Part shown: in pieces, positions 1 through 7,476 of the stretch
How positions within the stretch are numbered: the stretch's first letter is position 1
Layout of the letters: each line of letters begins with the position of its first letter
From: CAZWAP01 sp964632005
GTDB taxonomy: Bacteria; Planctomycetota; Phycisphaerae; Sedimentisphaerales; Anaerobacaceae
Assembly: GCA_964632005.1 (NCBI GenBank)
Contig: CAZWAP010000006.1
Location: 1-64,000, forward strand
Length of the DNA stretch: 64,000 bases
Direction: 5' to 3'
Notes under the pieces: model-generated
Told to the model about the DNA's origin: nothing
Seen by the model: the letters and a program-made list of their open reading frames with translations, nothing else
Databases searched by the model: none
Position numbers and translations under genes: made by a program

Positions 1-83
1 GGAATTGTTCGGATGGCAGTCGTTCCGGTAATGACCCTGTGAACTGGCGGGCCGAGGTGCCGAGTCCAGGCGGAAGTCCATAG
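1..83 (+). CDS. 3' end of a lamin-tail/CotH-type protein (partial)
   Basis: Only the last 26 codons lie in the window, in the frame beginning at base 3 and ending at TAG 81-83. They read NCSDGSRSGNDPVNWRAEVP and then a short Pro/Gly/Ser tail. This closely matches the tail of the next gene (GNDPNNWTAGPPSPAE), which marks the end of a lamin-tail (LTD) domain. The simplest reading is that a paralogue of the 261-5417 protein lies directly upstream in the same orientation, as a tandem pair of large secreted proteins. Seen: the open frame and the tail similarity. Inferred: the identity of the missing part. The fragment is too short to exclude chance, but the shared NDP-NW-P-SP pattern is specific. 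Confidence 0.55.
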   Translation, partial: NCSDGSRSGNDPVNWRAEVPSPGGSP

Positions 84-260
84 AGGTCTTCGGCATTTGA
101 CGGAGCGGCCGACGAGAGGACATAGCGAGCTTGGTATCGAGGCCTGCTGCGGTGCGCCGGCAATGCCCGAGCGGATGCGTAAAATCGGGTGATGCTCCAG
201 CCGTTCGGCGCAAAAGGGCTTGGCGGGGACGCAGCGACGAATTCAGGAAGGGTCAAAGGG

Positions 261-3200
261 ATGCGTTTTTCGATAACGTCAATGTGCTCGATATCGGTGA
301 TTATCGTAGTGGTCTTGTGTTCGTATTCACCGGCTGAGGGAAGCTGCCCGCAAGGGGATGTTTACCCGGATTGCCGCGTGGATTGGCTGGATGTGCAGTT
401 CTTCGCCGAACACTGGCTCGAGCCTGTGGGTAGTCCTGCGGACGTGGTAGGCAACGACGGCGTGAACTTTGCCGACCTTGCGAAGATTGCCGAGCATTGG
501 CTACAAACGGGCACGGGAACGGGTTTGGTCGTGGTGTGGATAGCCCCGGAAGGGGCGATCGAAGCCGGCGCAATGTGGCGCCTCGACGGTGGTGATTGGC
601 TCGCCAGCGGCTCGGCCGCCAACGTCGCGGCTGGCTTACACACGGTTGAGTTTATGGGCGTGGAGGGCTGGAACGAGCCCGCACCAGAGAGTGTACGGGT
701 CTCGGGAGGACTGACAACCAGCATCGAAAGAAGCTACGTTCAGCAGACCGGTTCCATTCGTGTTCGTATTCTCCCCGACGGGGCTGTGACGTTGGGGGCC
801 AGATGGCGGGTTGCAGGTGACGTCTGGCGCTCCAGTGGGCAGGTTGTCGGGGCTCTTCCGGTTGGTACTTACAGGGTTGAATTCGAGCCGATCCCCGACT
901 GGATGACCCCCGCTGCGCAGGACGTTGACGTCTCAGACGCCCTGACGACCGACATCAAGGTTCGCTACAGGCACCCAATAGTAATCAACGAACTGATGGC
1001 ATCGAACGCGGGCAGCGCGTTCGACCCCCAGGGTGAAGACGACGACTGGATCGAGCTGTACAATGCCTCAAGCGGGGCGTTTGACGTCGGCGGGATGTAC
1101 CTGACCGACAGGGCGGCAGATCCGACGAAGTGGCGGATTCCCTTGGGCAACCCGGCACTGACGACTATCCAGCCCGGGGGCTATCTGCTCATTTGGGCCG
1201 ACGGCGACGTGGAGGATTATCCCGACGGCCTGCACGCGAGTTTCCGCCTCGATGCCAGCGGAGAGGACCTGGGCCTCTATGATGCCAGCGGGGTGATCCT
1301 CATAGACCGTATCGATTTTCCGGCGTTGGATCCGAACGTATCGTTCGGGAGAAGCCCCGACGGAAACGACACTTGGCAGCTTTTCGCCTTTGCCAGCCCT
1401 GGTTCAGCCAACGTGGCGACCTGCGAAGGATTTGTCTCGGATGTCGAGTTCAGCCTCAAGCGGGGTTTCTACGATCGGCCCTTCCAGCTTACGTTGGCCT
1501 GTGAAACTGACGGCGCGCAGATCTATTACACGCTTGACGGCAGTGAGCCTGGTATCTGGTGCGGAAGAAGTAGGACCGGGGTACGCTACACCGCCCCGCT
1601 CTTTATCGATAGAACTACCTGCATCCGCGCAAGAGCCGTCAAGCGCGGATGGAAATCCTCCGAAGTCGACGCTCAAACCTACATCTTCATTGATGATGTA
1701 CTCACCCAACCGGCGAATCCGCCCGGTTGGCCCACCACCTGGTGGGATTCGACATCCGGTGACTACGAAATCGACCCCGAAATCGCCAACGATCACGCCG
1801 ACTCAATCAGGCAGGGCCTGAAGTCACTGCCGGTGATGTCGCTGGTTATGGAGCTCGACGACCTGTTCGGCTCGGATGGAATCTATAGCAACTGGAGCAA
1901 CAAGGGCGTAGCCTGGGAACGGCCGGTCTCGGTGGAGTACTTCACGCCGGACGGTTCCGAGCAGTTTCACGTCAACTGCGGGGTGCGGATATACGGCGGC
2001 GTGGGGCGACGCGAAAAGAAGAAGAGCTTGCGCCTGTTGTTCAAGTCTATGTACGGGGCATCGAAGTTGCGGTATCCGCTGTTCGGTGACGAGGCTACCG
2101 ACGAGTTCGACACGATCATTCTTCGGGCCAACTTCAACGATGGTTATCCCTGGGGTGGCGCGGACTCCCAGTTCATCCGCGATGAGTGGATGCGGCGGAT
2201 GCAGCACCTGCTCGGCCATCCTTCGGCGACGGGCAGTTTCGTGCACCTTTACATTAACGGACTCTACTGGGGTCTGTACAATCCCGTACAACGGCCGGAC
2301 ACGGCCTTCTCCGCCAGCTACTACGGCGGCGACAAGGAGGAGTGGGACGGCGTCAACAGCGGCCAGAGCGTCAACAGCAGTCCCCGCGACGCTTGGTATG
2401 CCCTGATGAGTATGTGCGACGGCAGCCTCGCGGGCAACGAGGCCTACCAGCGACTCCAGGGCAACAACCCCGATGGTACCGACAATCCAGACTACGAAGA
2501 CTACCTCGATGTGGACCAGTACATAGACTTCTTGATCGTCAACTTCTGGGGCGGAAACAATGACTGGATAAGCCACAACTGGTATGCCGGCCGACGCCGC
2601 GGGCCGCTGAGCACCGGCTGGAAGAGCTACACTTGGGATGCCGAATGGGTCATCGGCATGCGATCGGGCGTCAACGAAAACAGCGTCAATGACACCACCA
2701 CGAGCAACTACCTCCTGAAACCATATACATATCTTCGGCAGAATCCCGAATTCCGTCTGCTCTTTGCCGACCACGTTCACAAAGCGTTTTTCAACGACGG
2801 CCCGCTCTACACCGATCCGAGTAATCCCGCCTGGGATCCGGAGCAGCCTCAGCGCAACCGCCCGGCCGCCCTGTACGCCGGGCTGGCCGAGGCCATCGAG
2901 CACGCCGTAATCTGCGAAACGGCCAGGTGGGGAGACGTCGCAGGCGGCTCACCACACACCCTCGAGACCTGGCGCACTCGGCGCGACTGGGTCCTCAACA
3001 CCTATATGCCGCAGCGATCGCCGATCGTTCTGTCGCAGTTGCGCAGCGCAGGGCTCTATCCCAACGTCGATGCTCCCGTATTCTACGTCAACTCCTCACA
3101 GCAGCAGGGCGGCCACATCTCGGCTGCAGATTTGGTTTCTATGGGACCGCAGACCGCCACGATCTACTATACCACCGACGGCACCGACCCCAGAGACCCC

Positions 3201-5417
3201 GTGACTTCGGAGATCAGCGGCACCACTCTTGTCAGCAGAAGTACCGCCAAGCGCGTCCTGGTTCCGACAGGGCCAGTCAGCGACAACTGGCGAGGCGGCG
3301 AGCCGTTCGACGACGCAGGCTGGCACGTCGTCAGCGGCAGCCCCGGCGGCGTCGGATACGACGAGAGACCCGATTACGATCCCTTCATCAGTTACGACGT
3401 CGAAGCCCTTATGAACGGTGATCTCAACCCGAACGCCAACACCTCCGCGCTGTTGCGGGTCCGCTTCGATCTTGACGCTCAAGACCTGCAGGGCTTCAAT
3501 TTTATGACGTTAAATGTCCAGTACGACGACGCTTTCGTGGCCTACATCAACGGCCAGGAGGTCGCTCGGGCCAACTTCACCGGCCAGCCTGAGTGGGATT
3601 CGCGGGCCGGTGCCGGGCACGAGGCCGCCTCGGTCTTCGAGTCCTTCGATATATCCGACCGCCTCGCTGCGCTAAAGGCCGGCCAGAACATCCTTGCGGT
3701 CCAGGGCCTGAACAGGTCCACGACAAGCTCGGACTTCCTGATCAACGCCGAGCTTGTCGCCGGCAAGGCCAGCTCTTACGGCGGTAACGTCTCTCCGACA
3801 GCGACCCAGTACGCCGGGCCCATTACGCTCGATAAGAGCACTCACATCAAGGCCAGGGCCAAGACCGGAGTCGCCTGGAGCGCGCTGAACGAGGCTACCT
3901 TCGCCGTCGGACCCGTGGCAGAGAGCCTGCGCATTACCGAGATAATGTACCATCCACCCGAGACCGGCGACCCAAACGAGGAATTCATCGAGCTTACCAA
4001 CGTCGGCCCCCAGACCATAAACCTCAGCCTGGTCCGCTTCACCAAGGGCGTGGAATTTACCTTCGGTGATCTGGACCTTCAGCCCGGTGGTTACGTGCTC
4101 GTGGTCAAGGACGTAAATGCCTTCCTGGCCGCTTGTCCGGGCTTCTCCGGCGTCATAGCCGGCCAGTACCACGGCAGCCTCAGTAACTCCGGCGAACGAA
4201 TCAAGCTCGTCGATGCCTCGGGCGAAACAATCCTCGATTTTGACTACTGCGACGACTGGCGCAAGATCACCGACGGCGGGGGATATTCGCTGACGGTAAT
4301 AGACCCGGCCAGGCCGGATCCCAATAGCTGGGGCCAGAAGGATGCCTGGCGCGCGAGCGTTTACGCCGGCGGCTCGCGCGGCTACGACGACAGCGGCATC
4401 CTGCCCGACCCGGGAAGCATCGTCATCAACGAGGTGATGGCCCACTCGCACGCCGCCGCCCCCGACTGGATTGAGCTGCACAACACCACCGATAGCGAGA
4501 TCGACATCGGCGACTGGTACCTCAGCGACAGCGAGCTGGACCTCAAGAAATACCGCTTCGCAGACGGTACCAGGATCGCGGCCGGGGGGTATCTCGTGCT
4601 CTACGAAGACGTCAACTTCGGGCCTTTGGCCGCCGACCCGGGCAGGAAAAAGGGATTTGCGTTGAGCGAGAACGGCGAGACGGTGTATCTAAGCTCCGCC
4701 ACAAACGGCATCCTAACGGGCTACCGCGCCGTCGAGAGCTTCGGGGCATCTGCGACCGGGATTTCTTTCGGGCGGTACTTCAAGCGAAGCACCGGCAACT
4801 ACAATTTTGTGCCGATGCGCGAGCCTACCCCGCGGGGGCCGAACGCGTACCCACAGGTCGGGCCGATAGTCATCAGCGAGATAATGTATAATCCCGACTG
4901 GCCCGTCGACGGCCCCTATGCAAACGACAGGTACGAGTATATCGAGCTTCGCAACATAACCCACCAGCCGGTCGCCTTGTACAGGTACGACAGCGGCCTG
5001 CCGTGGAGGTTCACTTCTGGCGTGGATTACGAGTTTCCCGGCTGGCCGGACGAGGCTGTCATCCCCGCCGGCGGATCGATAGTGGTCGTCCGCGATCGTG
5101 ATGCCTTTACATGGCGTTATCCGTCGGTACCGCCGGAGAGGGTCTACGGCCCCTACGACGGACGGTTGGCCAACGAAGGCGAGACGCTCGAGTTGAGTAT
5201 GCCCGGTGACATAGACCAGTTTGGCCGTCGGCACTACGTCCGTATCGAGCGGGTGGTGTACAGCGACGGCTCGCATCCGGAGGATTGCCCCGGCGGCGTG
5301 GACTTGTGGCCCACCTCGGCTGATGGGCAGGGACAGTCCCTTATCCGCATCTCGGACGAGCTTTACGGCAACGATCCGAACAACTGGACCGCCGGCCCGC
5401 CCTCGCCCGCAGAGTGA
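261..5417 (+). CDS. Secreted multidomain CotH-kinase / lamin-tail / chitobiase-C protein with N-terminal dockerin-like repeats
   Basis: A 1718-residue extracellular protein. ATG 261 is chosen because it opens a signal peptide (hydrophobic core ISVIIVVVLC) and follows a purine-rich GGAAGGGTCAAAGGG; an in-frame ATG at 189 would bury the signal. Order in the mature chain: two dockerin-like EF-hand repeats (about 30-80, each ending AEHWL), two PEGA-like beta repeats (85-225), a lamin-tail domain (about 238-375, VINELMAS), a chitobiase/beta-hexosaminidase C-terminal-like module (413-470, IYYTLDGSEP), a CotH-kinase-like domain (about 520-910, with RPDTAFSASYYGG and WDAEWV), a second chitobiase-C module (from 961, IYYTTDGTDP), a beta-sandwich, then three more lamin-tail domains starting near 1221, 1386 and 1535. 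CotH proteins are atypical secretory-type protein kinases; LTD domains are adhesion-like. No C-terminal sorting signal is seen. The role, perhaps matrix or polysaccharide attachment, is inferred. The tail-matched fragment upstream suggests a tandem paralogue. Confidence 0.9.
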   Translation: MRFSITSMCSISVIIVVVLCSYSPAEGSCPQGDVYPDCRVDWLDVQFFAEHWLEPVGSPADVVGNDGVNFADLAKIAEHWLQTGTGTGLVVVWIAPEGAIEAGAMWRLDGGDWLASGSAANVAAGLHTVEFMGVEGWNEPAPESVRVSGGLTTSIERSYVQQTGSIRVRILPDGAVTLGARWRVAGDVWRSSGQVVGALPVGTYRVEFEPIPDWMTPAAQDVDVSDALTTDIKVRYRHPIVINELMASNAGSAFDPQGEDDDWIELYNASSGAFDVGGMYLTDRAADPTKWRIPLGNPALTTIQPGGYLLIWADGDVEDYPDGLHASFRLDASGEDLGLYDASGVILIDRIDFPALDPNVSFGRSPDGNDTWQLFAFASPGSANVATCEGFVSDVEFSLKRGFYDRPFQLTLACETDGAQIYYTLDGSEPGIWCGRSRTGVRYTAPLFIDRTTCIRARAVKRGWKSSEVDAQTYIFIDDVLTQPANPPGWPTTWWDSTSGDYEIDPEIANDHADSIRQGLKSLPVMSLVMELDDLFGSDGIYSNWSNKGVAWERPVSVEYFTPDGSEQFHVNCGVRIYGGVGRREKKKSLRLLFKSMYGASKLRYPLFGDEATDEFDTIILRANFNDGYPWGGADSQFIRDEWMRRMQHLLGHPSATGSFVHLYINGLYWGLYNPVQRPDTAFSASYYGGDKEEWDGVNSGQSVNSSPRDAWYALMSMCDGSLAGNEAYQRLQGNNPDGTDNPDYEDYLDVDQYIDFLIVNFWGGNNDWISHNWYAGRRRGPLSTGWKSYTWDAEWVIGMRSGVNENSVNDTTTSNYLLKPYTYLRQNPEFRLLFADHVHKAFFNDGPLYTDPSNPAWDPEQPQRNRPAALYAGLAEAIEHAVICETARWGDVAGGSPHTLETWRTRRDWVLNTYMPQRSPIVLSQLRSAGLYPNVDAPVFYVNSSQQQGGHISAADLVSMGPQTATIYYTTDGTDPRDPVTSEISGTTLVSRSTAKRVLVPTGPVSDNWRGGEPFDDAGWHVVSGSPGGVGYDERPDYDPFISYDVEALMNGDLNPNANTSALLRVRFDLDAQDLQGFNFMTLNVQYDDAFVAYINGQEVARANFTGQPEWDSRAGAGHEAASVFESFDISDRLAALKAGQNILAVQGLNRSTTSSDFLINAELVAGKASSYGGNVSPTATQYAGPITLDKSTHIKARAKTGVAWSALNEATFAVGPVAESLRITEIMYHPPETGDPNEEFIELTNVGPQTINLSLVRFTKGVEFTFGDLDLQPGGYVLVVKDVNAFLAACPGFSGVIAGQYHGSLSNSGERIKLVDASGETILDFDYCDDWRKITDGGGYSLTVIDPARPDPNSWGQKDAWRASVYAGGSRGYDDSGILPDPGSIVINEVMAHSHAAAPDWIELHNTTDSEIDIGDWYLSDSELDLKKYRFADGTRIAAGGYLVLYEDVNFGPLAADPGRKKGFALSENGETVYLSSATNGILTGYRAVESFGASATGISFGRYFKRSTGNYNFVPMREPTPRGPNAYPQVGPIVISEIMYNPDWPVDGPYANDRYEYIELRNITHQPVALYRYDSGLPWRFTSGVDYEFPGWPDEAVIPAGGSIVVVRDRDAFTWRYPSVPPERVYGPYDGRLANEGETLELSMPGDIDQFGRRHYVRIERVVYSDGSHPEDCPGGVDLWPTSADGQGQSLIRISDELYGNDPNNWTAGPPSPAE

Positions 5418-5914
5418 CAGAGACACCGGTCCTTGACGACGCCGGAAAAACCGCGCAGGGCCGACTCGGCTGCACCCACCGAATGCAAATCAGAACGCCC
5501 CTGCATTGGCCGATTACCTGGCGACAACCCATTCTTGTCGGGTCTGTGTTGGGGACACGCCGAGCGCAGAAAAAAACGGCCTCGGCGCCGATATAAGCCA
5601 AAAAAGCTATGGCACGGAGGCTTCACATCAAAGCTAACACCTGCATCGTCAAATCATCCGGACAAGCTTTCAAGAAATCTATCCAACAAATCGCCGAAGG
5701 CCTGAAAGAGCCAAACAGAAAATCCATCGCCGAGTTGCTATCCGGCTGAGCACCTATTTGCTAACAATCGTGATTGGGTCGTCTACAGCAAGGCGTATCT
5801 GCCCGGGATAAGCAAGCCCTTGTTCGAGAGACCCGAAGGTCTCGTGGTTCCAGCGGCTGGTGATTTGTTTGCCTGAGGCGTGCAGACCCTCGTTTGTGCC
5901 CGATCTGCCCTGAG
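5418..5914. other. Intergenic stretch, lower-GC island
   Basis: This separates the plus-strand giant gene from the 3' end of the minus-strand membrane-protein gene. About 5590-5760 is more AT-rich and lysine-codon-rich than its surroundings and holds one short open frame (5609-5749). A small stem GAGACC-CGAA-GGTCTC lies at 5828-5843 without a T tract on either strand. No tRNA, promoter of good quality or convincing terminator is seen. Confidence 0.5.
5609..5749 (+). CDS. Possible 46-residue lysine-rich small protein (unrecognised)
   Basis: ATG 5609 to TGA 5747-5749 encodes 46 residues beginning MARRLHIKANTCIVKSSGQ and ending AELLSG. It is basic, with one predicted amphipathic helix (FKKSIQQIAEGLKE). 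No Shine-Dalgarno sequence precedes the ATG and no family is recognised. Base composition is lower in GC than the neighbouring genes, so it could be the remnant of a mobile gene or a chance frame in an AT-richer patch. Kept only as a low-confidence candidate. Confidence 0.2.
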   Translation: MARRLHIKANTCIVKSSGQAFKKSIQQIAEGLKEPNRKSIAELLSG

Positions 5915-7369
5915 TTACCGCTCGACAGTAAAGGTAACATCCCAGTTTTCTCTCCTGTTGCTCTCGGGGTCGCGCTGCTTGCCCCCATCGTCGCTGCAGT
6001 CTCCACCGATACTGTAAACCACGTAGCCTTTCTCCAGCCTCTTGAATCGCAGGTCCTGCCCGTCGAATGGATCCTTGGGCACGGCATCCAGGTAGTCCGG
6101 CGCCAGAGCAGTCAGGCCCTCCGGCAGTTTTCCTTCCGCCAGGCGGTACCGCTCAACGGCAAGGGCCGTCCGGGCGACGCGGAGATGGGCGGTATTTCGC
6201 AGCCCGACCTCGACAATTCGCGAGTACGCCGGCGTAACCATGTGCACCGTCCAGTAAACCTTGGGGATCTCAGCCAGTTTCGCCTCGACGGCCTTGACGG
6301 CAGGCACACGCCTATGCTCGGGCAGCGAGAGGGCCTTGAGGACCTCTTCTACCAGGTCGACGTAGATTACAGCCCCCCGCCGTGACAATCCCACCCCCTC
6401 GTACAATATCATAAGCAAGCTCGATAGAGCCACTGGCCTTCCACTCAAGGGCCGCAGCAGAGCGTCTGCCGGCCGTTCCATACACTCCAACACCACGGCT
6501 CGTTCGCCCACGAGCGCCCTCAATAGGCTGTCACGGTCCTGATTTTGCGCAACGGCCCGGCTCAGCTGGGCCAACTGTCCGTCGCCGAGTTCGGCCCGGT
6601 TGATCACCGCCTCGATGCTTGAGACCCCAATTTCCTCCGAGGCGAACCGAACCAGTTGCGAAGTAATCAACGGTTCATCTGCAAGAGACCCGGCCAGGCC
6701 GAAGACAGCGAGCGTGGATTTCACGGCCGCTTCAGCGTCGTTTTCCTCGGCATACCACAAGGCATCGAGGCTCAGCAGCCGGGCCAGATCACGGATCTCG
6801 GCCAGATAAGGCATCAAGGCCTCTAACCCAAGGCTGAGGTCCACGGGGTATCGACCGTGCTCCATACCCACAAGCTCGTGCAGTATCTCAAGGGTTTCCT
6901 TATTCTCAGCCAGAAATTCCTGGACGAGCTTTCTTGTCTCGCCGGAGAGCGTATCGGGGTGCTTGGGCCAGACAGCCCGGCCCACCACGGGCAAAAGCTC
7001 CTGCCGGGCAGGTTTCTTGTAGCGGCTCGCCGCCTCAAGGACTATCTCTGCTGCGTTCTCCGCCCCTTCCGGTATGCTGTACCACTGGTCCAGCTCCGCG
7101 GCACTGGCCGGGTACCCCGCCGCCCGGATTTGTTCAATACGGCTGCGTAGCTGTGAGCCAGCCCGCCACCGGAACAATCCCACCGCCGCAGCCAGGCCCA
7201 GCGCCAGCGCTAAGACGACGCAGACAGTCTTGTTGTATCCGCGTCGCTGCTCTGTTGGCTGCCCTGTGCCCACAATATATTCGCCCCGGGGTTTGACGGA
7301 ATGTACAATACCTATAGGATACCCCTGAATCAGGCCCGTTGCAACTGGAAAAAGCTGCGCTTTGTACAT
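5915..7369 (-). CDS. Single-span membrane protein, planctomycete hypothetical
   Basis: Predicted 484 residues from ATG 7369. An upstream in-frame start at 7477 would overlap the first codon of the divergent gene, and GTG starts just before the membrane segment are also possible. One transmembrane segment (VCVVLALALGLAAAVGLF) sits near the N-terminus; the rest is helical and Leu/Glu-rich, as in large periplasmic helical domains. The C-terminal 60 residues (YRLAEGKLPEGLTALAPDYL, then DPFDG and YSIGGDCSDDGG) resemble the end of type II secretion pseudopilin-like GspG domains, a combination common in planctomycete proteins of unknown function. It is divergent from the 7477 gene with about 107 bp between starts. 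Function unknown. Confidence 0.75.
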   Translation of the reverse strand: MYKAQLFPVATGLIQGYPIGIVHSVKPRGEYIVGTGQPTEQRRGYNKTVCVVLALALGLAAAVGLFRWRAGSQLRSRIEQIRAAGYPASAAELDQWYSIPEGAENAAEIVLEAASRYKKPARQELLPVVGRAVWPKHPDTLSGETRKLVQEFLAENKETLEILHELVGMEHGRYPVDLSLGLEALMPYLAEIRDLARLLSLDALWYAEENDAEAAVKSTLAVFGLAGSLADEPLITSQLVRFASEEIGVSSIEAVINRAELGDGQLAQLSRAVAQNQDRDSLLRALVGERAVVLECMERPADALLRPLSGRPVALSSLLMILYEGVGLSRRGAVIYVDLVEEVLKALSLPEHRRVPAVKAVEAKLAEIPKVYWTVHMVTPAYSRIVEVGLRNTAHLRVARTALAVERYRLAEGKLPEGLTALAPDYLDAVPKDPFDGQDLRFKRLEKGYVVYSIGGDCSDDGGKQRDPESNRRENWDVTFTVER

Positions 7370-7422
7370 AATCTCGTTACCTTGCGCACAGGCCGGGCCT
7401 TTTCTAAGTAGAGCGGCAACCT

Positions 7423-7434
7423 TACTATATAGTA
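7423..7434. promoter_or_regulatory. Perfect 12-bp palindrome between divergent genes
   Basis: TACTATATAGTA reads the same on both strands and lies in the roughly 107-bp gap between the divergent membrane-protein gene (start 7369) and the surface-operon gene (start 7477). It provides -10-like hexamers in both directions (TATAGT/TACTAT), but no good -35 box is visible 16-18 bp away on either side. It could be a shared core promoter or an operator. Confidence 0.3.
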
Positions 7435-7476
7435 GTACTGCCGCGAAAAGCCGGCAATCTCGAAAGGAAACGCCCA

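Noticed and set aside
1824..2903. 359-codon antisense frame under the CotH domain
   Set aside because: The sense strand has clear domain motifs in the same place; the antisense translation shows none.
5418..5600. Plus-strand frames after the giant gene
   Set aside because: They have no ribosome site and Arg/Pro-rich unordered translations typical of GC-rich non-coding DNA.
5828..5843. Stem GAGACC-CGAA-GGTCTC as a terminator
   Set aside because: Only six base pairs and no T tract on either strand.
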